Assembly (NCBI RefSeq): GCF_002865645.1
Contig: NW_020194600.1
Location: 372,001-436,000, forward strand
Reading direction: 5' to 3'
From: Hyaloscypha bicolor E
Lineage: Eukaryota > Ascomycota > Leotiomycetes > Helotiales > Hyaloscyphaceae
Length of the DNA: 64,000 nucleotides
A program made the position numbers and the translations under genes. The notes beneath the pieces are model-generated. The model did no database searches. It had not been told where the DNA came from and saw only the letters and a program-made list of their open reading frames with translations. This document shows positions 52,906 through 64,000 of this stretch, one piece after another. Positions within the stretch are counted from its first letter, which is position 1; every line of letters begins with the position of its first letter.

Positions 52906-54047
52906 ATGACCATGGTCTTCTTTCTTTTGCATGTATTGGGCTCCATACTTCACAATTTGTTGTGCAAGCAATGGCAATGATTCACCAAGAAACAAAAGTA
53001 TTACGTCCGTGAAGTCCAATGCATCGAATTCAAATTCCAGCCATCTTACCAAACACTCTGGTCCTCACCCCCTTTCCCCTCGAGGACTGGTTCAATCTAT
53101 GGTACTTAGTTTCGAAGCAAGGAGAATTAGCCGTGTACGCACTATGATACCCTCCTGGAATTCGTTTGCTGTTCCTTGATTTTCTGGACCATATCATATC
53201 TGCTTTCTAATTGATGCCCCTAACTTCGTGCAATCTCGACAGAATAACTTGGTACTGCATTCTCTGAATGAATACATGGGGTCAAGAATATGGTACCCTG
53301 GAAGCAGGGGCTTTTATTGCTCCATCAGCGTCAGCGCTTCGGGATTCCAATACTGTAAGACAAACTTGCAGTAATCCCACAGGCGGCAGAGAAAAATCTA
53401 CAAGCCCAGTCTACAGGTCGCTGAAGTAGGCCCTTAGAAATTTGTACTCTTTCCCATTAAAATAAAGCCTGGCACAATCGGGGAAAATCTCACGGTCTAT
53501 CATATGAAGACACGATTCTTGTTTGAACGGGCTGTTGAGTCAAGGCAGAACTGATAGGCGATTCGGCGCAGCGCCCCCTGCAAAGCAAAGCCGCCCTGCT
53601 TAGTACCACCTCGAGTCGACAAGCCAACTGTGTCGCCTTCTCCATCATTCTTCCCATATCTCGAGATTCTACCCTTTATCTACCATCTACCAGCCATCTC
53701 AACGACCGCCAGGTCCTTCATCCCGACCTTGGTGCGGTTCCTGCTCCCCTGCTCGGGATCCGATTTTAGTCGTTCCTTCCCGCCCCGCGCTCGACCTCAC
53801 CTCGACTCTCTCGATCCCCGCGAAGCCTTATACTGGTTTGCTGTGTCTGAGGGAGAGGCAGAAGAGATCTCGAGACGCCCAATTTGGGCTGCCGGATTAG
53901 GGGCTCGAGATGATCAACAGAATCAACGCTGCCCTCCTTCGTGCAGGCATTGGCACTGATTGGTTCTGATGAATCTTCATTACGCCCTCTGAAGGTACCA
54001 ACTTGGCCGCAGAACCCCTTTGCTATTCCGATATAGCTGCAAATCGA
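52906..54047. other. Intergenic region and leader of the OGT gene
   Basis: No gene is supported here. It contains the rpl12 3' region, and from about 53,600 a pyrimidine-rich stretch that is probably the promoter or leader of the OGT gene. An open frame at 53,630-53,959 starts at GTG, has biased low-complexity composition and does not join the OGT frame by a clear intron. Confidence 0.55.
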
Positions 54048-57000
54048 ATGAACATGATTCCCCAAATTGCTCACCATCCTCGACATCTATCGCAGCAGTT
54101 CGGCAGCCCAGGATTTGCAACCCCTCCCTTCGAACCTCTTCCAACCCCACGACGAGCGGATCGGCTTGCGCCTCTTCCATTTCGAGGCTCGAGAAACCTC
54201 ACAAATTCAACCCCGTTGGCACCGCCTCAGCGCGCATACCCAGTTGAGAATTATGGCGCTCTGCGTCACAGTCTTGTGAGAGGCAGTGCGGCTGGTCAAG
54301 GCCTTGGTGGGCAGTATGACGACCCCTCGGAGCACATGCTTCGAAGGAAAACACCAAATGGGACGCTCGCTGCTGGTTACGATGGGACGCCAGTGCAGTG
54401 GTCCAGTAAGGCGCCGGCACTGAAACATGTTGTGCTTCCTATGTCAGTAACAGCTACGGGCCAGAATGGCAGATACTCCACTTCAGCAGAGGATGATCCC
54501 CGGAACCAACGAAGATCTGGAGGCACAAGCTGGCATCAACTGCAACAAGTAACTCAAATGGGCGGATACAATGCCCCTGACGGAGGGATGCGGATGAATG
54601 GTGATCCTGTTAACTGGCCACAGCTTCCGCCCATATCCGATCCTTCTCAGAATGTTTGGGATCATATTCGAACACACCCAGCCGCTACATACTATCCCAA
54701 TAATGACAATCAGATCCCGACTGTCCTACAGCCGGCATATCTACCGTCACCCGGCCCAACCGCATCGAACGGGGGGGGGTTTTACGGCCCATACTGGCCT
54801 GATGGAAAATTCGTTCCCTATCGGCCAGCGGCAATTCGAGAACAGGGCCATCACCACTCAAGCAATACATATGATTTCCCTCGAGGGCTGGAAACACATG
54901 TCAAGACTTCTGTGGAACAATTGCCCCCCCTTCGTCAATCGCCCTTCAATGGCCAGGTTCCTCCGCGCCCTGGACATGCTCCTCTATCTTCTTCAGATAC
55001 TGTGCCGCGCTATTTGGAAGACCGATATCTGAACTTGTCTCATTCGCATTCTAACTTCCCAAATACAACCATCTATGCGTCATTTTTTGACGCGTCTCGT
55101 ACACCTACTGCTCAATCGACCATCAGGTCTGGTAATCCGCGGTTCAAGGAGAAGACCCTTTCGTGGGCTCACAGCATATATGTTGATCTTCTTGCGTTTC
55201 TCCACCAATCAAAGAAAGAAAATAGACAGTCGAGGCAATCTCATGGATTTCGAACTTATTCAAAGAACGGTATATATCCTAAACCACCTCGTCAGCCCGC
55301 ATCTTACATAGGATCTCCACAATGGGGCGGCTTTGATGCGGATGAAAGTGGTGGGACAAATCCAAGGAGCCGTGTTGGAAGCTCGACAGTGATTTCTGAC
55401 CGTACTACAGGGAGTGATAACCTCGCCGGCTGGCAAGGCGCACACGGTCAGCTGGAACCACGGCACCACGGGAGGTCTTCCAATCAGGAAATTCCACACT
55501 ATGTTTCACAGTTTCAAGCCGCTCAAACTCATGCTAGCTCTCCCCTTAACAAAGCGAAGGAAGCTTTAGACATGCTTACAAGCCTTTGCGATCAAAGTGG
55601 ATGGTGTTGGATTGATGGGATGCTGCTTGGGGGATGTCTTGCGTATGGCCTCGAGGAGTACCAGAAAGCGCTTGATTGGTACTCCAAGATCGTTGCATTG
55701 GATCCGAAGTGAGTTACACCAACCCCTCCCATCCACGTTCTTGCCAAGGGTTGTTCTGATATGGATTGTAGGCATGTCGAGGCAATTTCGAATCTAGCAG
55801 CGACATTATTGTGCTTGAACAGGCGAGAGGAGGCTGAACATCATTGGCTACAGTCCGTGAAGCTTCGTCCAAGCTACTTCGAGGCTGTTGAGCATCTTAT
55901 TGGACTCCTCTGCGGCGATCACCGAGGGAACGAAGCCGTCAATATTATCGAATTTGTTGAACGCTCTCTCCGGTTGCCAAGGTCTGATGACTCCCAGGAC
56001 TACTTCAGCGAGACGTCAAGCAATGCCGATCGTGAATCATGTGCATCTTCAGAGACGGTTGCCCTCGACTACGAAGCTGATGGCGACAGAATATTCAGAT
56101 CACCTCGAAGTCGGGAGAGTGAGGATTATTCCGCCCAAGCTGGCTTTGGATCGAGTGGCTTCTCCGTGCCCGCCTCGGAAAATGGACGTATTCTCGCTCT
56201 TGTCCATGCAAAAGGGAACATGCTATACGCTCTTGCAGATGTTGATGGCGCATCGAAGGCCTTCGAAGACGCTGTCTTGATCAGCACTGGCAGGAGCTTC
56301 CATGGAATCAAGGATCTCATTCGCAGAATAATCGATGTGCTATCTCTTGATGGCATTAATCCCTTGCGCTCAGATTTTCGTTCTCAGAGCACGAGATCAA
56401 CTCCACTTCTTCTTCCTCCGGACAAGGCCTTGCAGACTGCCAACCTCGTTTTTGCCAAAAACGGCGACCTTCCAGGCCTCCGCCACGTTCCCGAGGGCAT
56501 TGCCAAGAGAGCAGCCATCTCAACAACAAGCAATTCGCTCCTCTCTCTTGCGAAAATATTCCAAGATGCTATGTCGAACAGTAGCTCTAGACAGAGAATC
56601 TCGAGGATGCCTACAGGTGTTGGCGATATTCTAGCACTCTACTACCTATCATTGTCCTTGCAGCCAAGCCCGTCGACCGCTAACAATGTGGGTATATTGC
56701 TGGCAGGCATTCAGCAAGCTCCTGGACATCGCCACCACGTGCACAGTGAAAGCTCTGCACAGCCTGCTATTCCTGGCGTCGTCCCAGGGAGCGGAGTAGC
56801 TTTGGCTCTTGCATATTACAACTACGGCCTCAATTTGGACTCAAGACACGCCCACATCTACACGAACCTTGGCAGCCTTCTGAAAGACATTGGACAGCTT
56901 GCTGCCGCTATCACGATGTATGAAAAGGCCGTGTCCTGCGATAGCTCATTTGATATTGCTCTTGCGAACCTTGCCAATGCGGTCAAGGACCAGGGGCGTA

Positions 57001-59114
57001 CAAGTGATGCCATCGAATATTATAGACGCGCAGTAGCATCAAGCCCAGACTTCGCAGAGGCGGTGTGCGGTCTCGCGAATGCCCTTAATTCTGTGTGCGA
57101 CTGGGCTGGACGAGGTGGAGTCATACTTGACGGGAGTAAGCAGGACAGATGGCATGTGGACGAAACAGGAATGATCACGGATGCCAGATCAAATGGCATT
57201 GGTGGTGGTTGGATGAAGCGGGTTGTCGACATAGTCGCAAAACAACTTAAAGACGGCGCAACCTGGGGTCGTGGAACGCTGCAAAGCCCGGTTCTCCATA
57301 ACTTTCTTCACCAATTGGAAGTCGCGGACTCTGGGGGCTTGTGGTCTCCAGAGAAAAGGACTAATATACAAGTAACGCTTGCTGGATGGGCCGGTCAGCG
57401 CTGGGAAGGTGCCCGCATCGTACGGATAATAGAGCGCGCCGTCAAACGAGCAATGCATCGATGGTATCATGACAAGCATGTCAAAAGGCGTGACCTCCCC
57501 TCATCACTATATCCACGACCACTGCTTCCGAGCAGCCTCACTGTCCCGTCTGCGCCAACGGTCCTTCCCTTCCACACATTTACTTGTCCTCTGTCGGCCA
57601 AGGATATACGCATGATCTCGCAACGAAATGCCCTTAGGATATCTTGCTCCACGTTGCGGGCTCCCTGGATGCAAGGGACAGTTTTCTCGCCGCCGCCGCC
57701 TCCTGCGCCACATTTGAATATTGGATACGTCTCGTCTGATTTTAACAATCACCCCTTGGCTCATCTGTGAGTTGCCTCTTCATGTCTCATCAAAGCCATT
57801 ATTGACTGATTCCCAAGGATGCAATCTGTTTTTGGTCTCCATGACCCATCTCGAGCGAAAGCATTTTGCTATGCTACCACAGCTAGTGACAATTCGGTCC
57901 ACAGGCAGCAGATCGAGCGCGAAGCGCCAGTATTTCGCGACGCCAGTTCGTGGTCGGCGGACCGTTTAGTGCAGCAGATCGTCGAAGATGGCATCCACAT
58001 CCTTGTTAATCTTAATGGATATACCCGAGGCGCAAGAAACGAAATCTTCGCAGCTCGTCCAGCTCCCATTCAGATGTCTTTCATGGGATTTGCGGGGACA
58101 CTTGGAGCTGAGTGGTGCGATTACATCTTGGCAGATGAGACTGCGATCCCCCCGGACACTTTGCGACCATGGCGTCGGAATCTTGATCTTGAGGACCAAC
58201 TACTGGATCAGCAATCTCACGAAGAAGAAGATTGGATTTACTCGGAGAACGTAATATTTTGCCGGGATACCTTCTTCTGCTGTGACCATGCCCAGTCAGA
58301 ACCTCGTGAAAACCAACTATCATGGGACGATGAGCAGTCCAGGAGATGGAAAATGAGAAAGGAACTATTTCCGAGCCTCTCTGATGACGCGATAATACTT
58401 GGAAACTTCAATCAGTTATACAAGGTATGTACCATTCTCCTGCATGCCGGCGAGATAGACTGCAACTCACCGCTTCAGATTGAACCAACCACCTTTCGAA
58501 CTTGGTTGAGAATTTTGGACAAAGTCCCGAAAGCAATTCTATGGCTGCTTCGTTTCCCGGACTTAGGGGAGAGTAACCTGAAGCGTACCGCCCAAGAATG
58601 GGCAGGGGAGAGCGTTGCATCACGCATCTGGTTCACGGACGTGGCTCCAAAGCACCAGCACATTTCCCGCGCTCGAGTTTGCGACCTTTTTCTGGACACG
58701 CCCGAATGCAATGCCCACACAACAGCAGCGGATGTTTTGTGGTCCAGCACGCCCCTCCTGACGCTCCCTCGCTACAAGTATAAGATGTGCTCTCGCATGG
58801 CAGCGTCGATTCTGAAGGGGGCTCTACCTAAGAGTGAAGAGGGCCGTCAGGCGGCCGCTGAGCTTATTGCAAAAGACGATGATGAGTATGAAGAATTTGC
58901 AATCAGACTTGCTAATGAATTTTCCTACAAGACCAATCCTTCTGGTCGCGGGGAAGGCGTTGGGAGACTTGGCGAACTCCGTAAGATCTTGTTCAACAGC
59001 CGCTGGACTTGTGCATTGTTCGATACGAAGAGATGGGTTTCTGATTTAGAGGCTGCTTACGGCGAGGCCTGGCGAAGGTGGGTAGCAAATGAAGGGGGAG
59101 ATATTTATCTATAA
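54048..59114 (+). CDS. O-GlcNAc transferase-like protein (GT41, TPR repeats)
   Basis: GT41 enzymes move GlcNAc (or fucose in SPY relatives) from a nucleotide sugar to Ser/Thr of nuclear and cytosolic proteins. Exons: 54,048-55,708; 55,772-57,766; 57,818-58,424; 58,479-59,114, giving 1,632 residues. Residues 1 to about 500 are Pro/Ser/Gln-rich and probably disordered. TPR repeats lie near 510-610 and 890-1,010 (AHIYTNLGSLLKDIGQLAAA, IALANLANAVKDQGR). The catalytic half has GYVSSDFNNHPLAHL (about 1,205), LVNLNGYTRGARNEIFAARP (about 1,280), NFNQLYKI (about 1,415), VAPKHQHISRARVCDLFLDTPECN and HTTAADVLW (about 1,500), matching motifs of human OGT including the Lys of VAPK and the Asp of HTTxxDVLW. 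The start at 54,048 is the first in-frame ATG after a TGA at 53,970. Natural targets in fungi are unclear. Confidence 0.92.
58425..58478 (+). other. In-frame intron 3 of the OGT-like gene
   Basis: The intron is 54 bp, GTATGT to CTTCAG, between NFNQLYK and IEPTTF. It contains no stop and is a multiple of three, so unspliced RNA would still encode a full protein with 18 extra residues in the catalytic domain. Splicing gives the conserved NFNQLYKIxPxT sequence of the family, so it is called an intron. Confidence 0.85.
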
Positions 59115-60587
59115 ATACTTGGATCTTGCACTTATAGAACTAGAGGGGTTGGTTTGGATCACGGTGCGTCATTTGGTGCTGGAGCGATGGAGTCACAGGG
59201 AACATTAAGCGTATAAGATGGGGGAGTTTTGGATTTGCAGATATGTCGAGCGACTCCTCATCCAAATGAGCTAGATACCCATCAGTTGATCAAGATCGTC
59301 CGATCGTTTTCTTCGCATATCCCCTGCAGCACAAGATGGCAGCGAATCTTAGTTTTCGGGAAAAGAGGGCGTGAACCAAAGAACCTTATATCGGGCCGCC
59401 AAATGCAATGGCTACGAAAAGTCAGGTAAGCCGTCGGGGCTTTGAGGAGAAAAGGCAGTTATGGCCCACACGGAGCTCGTTTCGGTCAAACAAGGGTTAG
59501 GAAACGCCTCACCGTTGTTCTCTCGTGAGCGTCCTATTGCTAACGAGCATTTTTATCCAGAGATGATGGAAACACATATCAACATAATTTCAGAGTGCCG
59601 TTGAAATTAGGAGGACTCCGACTGAGATTGCTCCGTCCACTAGCAAACCTCGCCCGTAATGACCCCTAATGGTCGGCTGGCTGGGTTCGATTTCCTCCGG
59701 GACAAGTCATCTCGTTGATTTGAGTTTGCTGCAAGACACAGTTTCAGTGGTCATACGGGTTGAATGAAGTCTTTCCAAATACCAAATTTGTTTTATGCAC
59801 CAAGATAGGCATTAGAAATGCACCCTTAGAGATAAGATCAGGTCAGAGCCTGATGCTATGCCGGCGAAGTACGGCTGCCTGCCGGACTTGTGAGAGGCAA
59901 GGGTTTTGCTCTCAGGTTAGCTTCGTCGTCAGCGGTTCCAAAAGGAAAGTATGGGATATTCAATGGCGGGTGCACCAGTCGCTCCGTTGTCGAGTCGAGT
60001 TCGCGTTCACTCCATAGTATATACGTGAAGTTTAAGCCGCAGGCTTGCCAGTGCAGCATATCATTCCACTCCTCTGCACCGTACAGCCATTGACCGTGAG
60101 ACTAACCTACTAGACAATCGTGTTCTATTACGAGTTCCCTTGGTCGAGCCGTGCCTCTGGACCGACATAATCTTATGAGAAGGTATTGCAGGGTTGACGA
60201 CTGTTCCGACAAAGACAAGGTCAACATGAGCAGAACACGAGGACAAGTAGTTTTTGGTGAGGCTAGGATATGCCCCAAAAAGGCAGGAGATAACCTTGCA
60301 TTTCCCAATTGGTCATTAAAGTCAAAGGTATATACAGTCATGTTATGTTATGGCGGGTTTAAATGGGTATCTATATAACAAATGTACAAGCACTATTAAG
60401 GATTGGAATCCCGATTTCGTTACGACAAAAGGAGAGACGTTGCTCATTAATTTCCTGCACGCGGTCACCGCTTCCACACCAAGAAAGCCTTCGTGTGTCC
60501 CAAGTAGTGCAAATGAGGAGACCCAGACGAACAAGTCAACACCAAACCTCCTTTTTTAACCCCAGGGTTCCTAAAGTGGCGGTTGGT
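59115..60587. other. Intergenic region between convergent OGT and flbD genes
   Basis: These 1,473 bases hold the two 3' regions. I find no gene, tRNA or clear repeat. Short ORFs on both strands overlap one another and show no recognisable domain. Confidence 0.6.
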
Positions 60588-61535
60588 TCACCCCAGTAAA
60601 GAAGAGAGATGCATTCTCGAATCGCGTTCCGCCGAGTGGTCTCGTCGCTCCAATCGAGTACTTAATTGCAACGGCGGAAGCTGAACTGGAGTCGATGGGG
60701 CTGTCGGTAGTTGCGACCGAGAGTTGAAATGATAATCTCGTGGTGATGCCATCAAGTGCTGTTTCTCGGAACGATGCATCTGTGGCGAAGATGCTGTCAA
60801 GCCGTTGAGATTTGTATCGCTGGAGAAGCGCGAGGCAGAGCTGTACATGTCGACGTCCGAGAAGAAAGAATTCGGTCTGAAGGAGAGTGTTGGCAAGCTT
60901 GGTCTTCGGTTATCGCGACTAAAAGGATTCAGGGGAGGTAGCTCAACCCCAGGCGAGGAAGCTAGGCGAGGGGATATCGAGAAGGCGGAGCCATTATCTG
61001 ACACCAGCGAAGGTGCTCCATCGACTGACTCTGCTCGTGAGCCTTCCGAGACCGCTGGAGAAGGAAGGGGTCCGTCCGGACCATGTCGACAAGGGAAGCC
61101 CGAAGGTGTGAGGTCGAGGGGACGACCAAGGGGTCTCGCGAATGATAGAGGTTGAGCACGCTCATCAAAGGTGGTGGTATGTTGAGAGGAAGGCCTTCGT
61201 CGTAGGACGAGACGTCGACGACGGTTCATGCTGCCGTTCCACCAATTCTTGACGGCATTGTCGCTTCGACCATGGAGTCGACGAGCAATCTCAGCCCATC
61301 GCTTCCCCATTTCTCCTACCATGCGCTCAATTTGCAGACCCTCATCGGGACTGATCGGCTCGTGATTCAGTGATGGCTTGAGGTTTTGGTGATACCGTTC
61401 TCGGCACTGTTTGGGGGACCGAGAGCCGATGAGTTGGGCTATCCGGACCCAATTCAATGCTCCCTGGGTGTGCACCAGCTGACACAAGTAGGCATCTTCT
61501 GCCTGGGACCAAGGCCCTCGCCGATGGGATGCCAT
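60588..61535 (-). CDS. flbD: FlbD-like R2R3 Myb transcription factor
   Basis: FlbD is a nuclear Myb regulator. In Aspergillus nidulans it acts with FlbB to activate the conidiation programme upstream of brlA. This single-exon gene encodes 315 residues, about the length of the A. nidulans protein (314). The N-terminus has two Myb repeats: R2 at about 5-52 (HRRGPWSQAEDAYLCQLV, Trp9, Trp29, SRSPKQCRERYHQNLKPSLN) and R3 at about 61-104 (EMGKRWAEIARRLHGRSDNA, Trp80, Trp98 and Trp99, then a basic run NRRRRLVLRRR). The third aromatic position of R2 is Tyr48 rather than Trp. The remaining 200 residues are Ser/Pro-rich and probably disordered, typical of an effector region. The start is the first ATG and gives the family N-terminus MASHRRGPW. 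It is transcribed toward the OGT gene, with a long upstream region of over 2.4 kb. Confidence 0.94.
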   Translation of the reverse strand: MASHRRGPWSQAEDAYLCQLVHTQGALNWVRIAQLIGSRSPKQCRERYHQNLKPSLNHEPISPDEGLQIERMVGEMGKRWAEIARRLHGRSDNAVKNWWNGSMNRRRRLVLRRRPSSQHTTTFDERAQPLSFARPLGRPLDLTPSGFPCRHGPDGPLPSPAVSEGSRAESVDGAPSLVSDNGSAFSISPRLASSPGVELPPLNPFSRDNRRPSLPTLSFRPNSFFSDVDMYSSASRFSSDTNLNGLTASSPQMHRSEKQHLMASPRDYHFNSRSQLPTAPSTPVQLPPLQLSTRLERRDHSAERDSRMHLSSLLG

Positions 61536-63180
61536 GGCAGAGGATTATGAAAAGGTCGTATCTCTTTGGAAGGCTGCCGAAAACGTTTCTGAATGACCAG
61601 GATCTGAACAGAGCGGTTTGCCAACAAAACCCGAAATGCTATGGGCCGTGGAAGTGGAGAGGAGGACGTCTCGTAGGATTCTCGATAGGAAGAGATCAGA
61701 AAACGATCCAGGTATCAGGAGTATTGGAATTCAAGGATGATGAAATTGGGAATCCTCCGCGGAGGGGGGAGATATGGGCAAAGGGTTAGATGCCAGGTGA
61801 AGGGAGCGAAGGACGTGTTGACGAAATCAGGGCCCAAATGAAGTAGTGGATGAGGTGGTGACAGCTGAGGATATTGCTAGGAGTTTTGGTGTTGTAGTAG
61901 TGCAGCAGTGCCTGCTTTGAGATTGACAGAGGTGGCAGATGCGGGTGGGCTTTTGTTTGACAGGGAAAATCCAGCGATATAGAAATACCAGGCCAGGTGG
62001 ATCCCGGTGTATATTGGCAGTCGACAGCTTTGCCAGGAGTCTCTCTCCCGAGAGCTATGTGGAAGCACCGGGAATGGGATCAGTGCTCCGGGTGGTGATG
62101 GTGGTGTGGACGATCAAGAATCGAGAGAGAGCGGTTGCCCGTCAATGGGAGAAGTTGGTTGGACTTGACCGGACGGAGGGGGCTTGATGTAGTGAGGCTG
62201 GTGTAAAACTGATCGTGGATGTTGTCAATGAGAAGGACTGAGCTACGAGCGAGGCGAGTGCTTCGTAGGTGTATGTGAAGGAAAGAGATTGAGCACTCGT
62301 TGGACGGGTGAGGGTCAATTATGAGGACGGCCAGTTACAAAAGGTGTTGTGGTGGGGGCTTAACATAAAAGAGGCAACGATCAGGCTTGTACCAGAGTGC
62401 CGGGGGCTCGTCCGGGGAGGGAATGATGGGCGACTGGGTTTAGTAGTATCCCAGGCAATATTGGGAGCGGCGTTGATGTTTGGAGATAATCTCGACTCGA
62501 TTCGATTCTCGGGGGGGGGAGGGAGGGGCTCAAGGCTCGCCCATCTCAGTCGAGTACGGACGTACTGGGCTGGAGCGGCTGGGGAGGAGGAGTGAGTGGT
62601 GAGTATCACCAGCAGCCATGGCCCATGGGATGGGTCGTTTAGTGGGGAAATTCTGCGGTGACCACTGAGAGGGTCGTGGGTGTGTGAATGCTTGAGACAT
62701 TGGGAGTGAGTCTCCGTACACCGGGCACGGTGTCAATGGCACAAATCCCTGGCTCGACGGGGTGGCTTTCCTCGACCTTTCAGCTGGGACCACCCGGTCT
62801 TTGCCCCATCCGGCGTAGGCGCTCCAAACACTTCCCCCTTCCGACGACCTCCCGCCGTGGTGACTGGTGAGACGTTATCAGAAGATGGAGTTTGGGCGCC
62901 AGGGTCCAAACAGCTCGCCGTATCGAGCGATTCGCGCCCCCGGCTACGGCATGGCGGATATCGATGGCGGAGACGGATTGACGAATTGGTGGACCTATTT
63001 TTGCTTCCCGCAATTAAAGCTGGTCTGTTGAATAATATGCTCCGCAGGCCGTCCTGGGGTCGTCGACTCTCAGCCATTATTGGAGCTACTGCCAACAAGC
63101 TTGCTGGTCTCAATTCCACCCCAGTGTCACAATGATGTCGACAATGGGCAACGGGCACCAAGAATACGGTCCTGACTGTC
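61536..63180. other. Upstream region of flbD, no gene seen
   Basis: GC-normal, purine-rich on the plus strand around 61,560-62,600. Open frames occur on both strands (for example 61,457-61,789 and 62,733-63,194), but they overlap, are of low complexity and match nothing I know. The region is most likely flbD promoter and leader. Large upstream regions are usual for developmental regulators. Confidence 0.5.
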
Positions 63181-63206
63181 GGGTGCCCATGCAACGAGTA
63201 CCGCGC

Positions 63207-63231
63207 TCTCGTCTCGTCTCGTCTCGTCTCC
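63207..63231. repeat. Pentanucleotide microsatellite (CTCGT)n
   Basis: Four to five perfect tandem units of CTCGT. Confidence 0.9.
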
Positions 63232-63256
63232 CGCCTCCAGGCCCACGTTAGGGACT

Positions 63257-63302
63257 GTGCTTTGCTGTGCTGTGCTGTGCTGTGCTGTGTTGCGTTGTGC
63301 TG
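63257..63302. repeat. Pentanucleotide microsatellite (GCTGT)n
   Basis: About five perfect GCTGT units, then degenerate ones (GTTGCGTTGTGCTG). Confidence 0.9.
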
Positions 63303-63370
63303 CCTCTGGACTCACTGCTGGGTCGGAAGCAGTTGAGGAGAGCCGGGTCGAGATCTCCTGTGCCTGCCTG

Positions 63371-63440
63371 CCCTGCCCTGCCCTGCCCTGCCCTGCCCTG
63401 CCTTGCCTTGCCTTGCCTTGCCTTGCCTTGCCTTGCCTTG
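63371..63440. repeat. Compound microsatellite (CCCTG)6 (CCTTG)8
   Basis: Six perfect CCCTG units (63,371-63,400) switch directly to eight perfect CCTTG units (63,401-63,440). The two units differ by one C-to-T change. TGCC units precede them from 63,361. Confidence 0.95.
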
Positions 63441-63820
63441 CTTTACACTGGCCCTGGCTCGAGGGCTTCAGTGCCTCTGGCTGATCAGTGGTCACGCCGT
63501 TTCCTCCTTCAGTCTCTCCCCTGTTGCTGGTCTCGATTCGGCGCGCACGGCTGGCGGTTTGGCAGACGGCCTGGCCCAGACAGGCGAAGCGTGTAGCGCA
63601 CACGTCGAAACGGGGAGGCTGATCTGAAGATTATTTTGGCCGTGCACTCTGGGCCAGTGGCCCTCTCTTGTGGAGGGGAAGCTTAAGTTGCGGCAACCAG
63701 GAGCCCGGAGAAGAGAAGCAAGGCCCCCTGACTGGCCCAAGCTGGTACTGGACGACGAGGTATCCCGATGAACTGGGGGCCTGTGGCCTGGGGCCAGCAA
63801 TGGAACTACTACTCCGTATT

Positions 63821-63838
63821 GTACAGTACAGTACAGTA
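63821..63838. repeat. Pentanucleotide microsatellite (GTACA)n
   Basis: About three and a half tandem units of GTACA, which also make a short palindrome-like series of GTAC sites. Confidence 0.85.
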
Positions 63839-63844
63839 GGGCCA

Positions 63845-63893
63845 GGATCATGGATCATGGATCACGGATGCGGTGATGTGATGTGATGTGATG
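63845..63893. repeat. GATCATG heptamers and (TGATG)n microsatellite
   Basis: Three GGATCAT-type heptamers (63,846-63,867) are followed by four GTGAT units (63,872-63,891). Confidence 0.85.
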
Positions 63894-64000
63894 GGTGTGA
63901 TCGTCCATCGTTGCTACCGTCGTGGCTCCCGCTAGCTCTCAACCCCAGCCGCCACAGGAGCTTCGCCGACCTGTCCTCCTCTGCGTCTGCTTCTGTGTCT
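63894..64000. other. Window end, no feature seen
   Basis: The sequence has normal composition with pyrimidine-rich runs (CTGTCCTCCTCTGCGTCTGC). It could be the leader of a gene starting beyond the window or part of the flbD upstream region. Nothing more can be supported. Confidence 0.4.

Noticed and set aside
53630..53959. 109-codon ORF upstream of the OGT gene as a possible extra exon.
   Set aside because: It begins at GTG, is pyrimidine-driven low complexity, and no convincing donor-acceptor pair joins it to the OGT frame before the TGA at 53,970.
59680..59715. GGTTCGATTTC resembling a tRNA B-box.
   Set aside because: The flanking bases do not form a T-arm stem, and no matching A-box, anticodon arm or acceptor stem is present.
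60756..61155. Plus-strand ORFs overlapping flbD.
   Set aside because: They are antisense shadows of the Myb gene, whose Myb repeats and length match the FlbD family.
63127..63627. ORFs of 74-158 codons on both strands near the window end.
   Set aside because: They run through the pentanucleotide arrays, which stay open in many frames (for example QGKAR-type repeats), and have no domain.

Overview
The window is genomic DNA of a filamentous ascomycete (Pezizomycotina). The evidence is short spliceosomal introns of about 46-87 bp, a FlbD-type Myb regulator of conidiation, a fungal O-GlcNAc-transferase-like protein, and a very large A/T-saturated repeat block that looks like repeat-induced point mutation (RIP). 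I cannot name the species from the sequence alone.

Bases 1-47,309 contain no intact host gene. They form a stack of LTR retrotransposons inserted into one another and degraded mainly by C-to-T and G-to-A changes. I resolved most boundaries from LTR pairs and target-site duplications (TSDs). The family labels are mine: Gypsy-B (LTR 274 bp), Gypsy-G (a chromovirus, LTR 298 bp) and Copia-C (LTR 311 bp). A Gypsy-B-like element (B3, minus strand, about 45,857-47,756) appears to host Copia-C copy 1. Copy 1 survives as four pieces: 12,266-13,048, 28,682-30,692, 37,001-37,499 and 45,328-45,851. It has been split by Gypsy-B-left (extends off the left edge, with Gypsy-B-right 5,554-12,087 inside its LTR), Gypsy-G1 (13,049-28,681, with Gypsy-G2 16,985-24,782 inside it), Copia-C copy 2 (30,693-37,000) and Gypsy-G3 (37,500-45,327). 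The two head-to-head Gypsy-B copies make an imperfect palindrome of more than 11 kb.

The composition changes abruptly at about 47.3 kb, where a 157-bp TA-flanked hairpin MITE sits inside the B3 gag gene. The gag remnant is A/T-saturated to the left of the MITE and nearly normal to the right.

Bases 48,682-61,535 hold four normal genes: sec23 (COPII coat, plus, eight exons), rpl12 (60S ribosomal protein L12/uL11, plus, five exons), a GT41 O-GlcNAc-transferase-like gene (plus, four exons) and flbD (R2R3 Myb, minus, no intron). The first three are tandem on the plus strand and flbD converges on the OGT gene. They are independent housekeeping and regulatory genes, not a pathway cluster. The last 2.4 kb, upstream of flbD, has no credible gene but carries an unusual cluster of 5-bp microsatellites.
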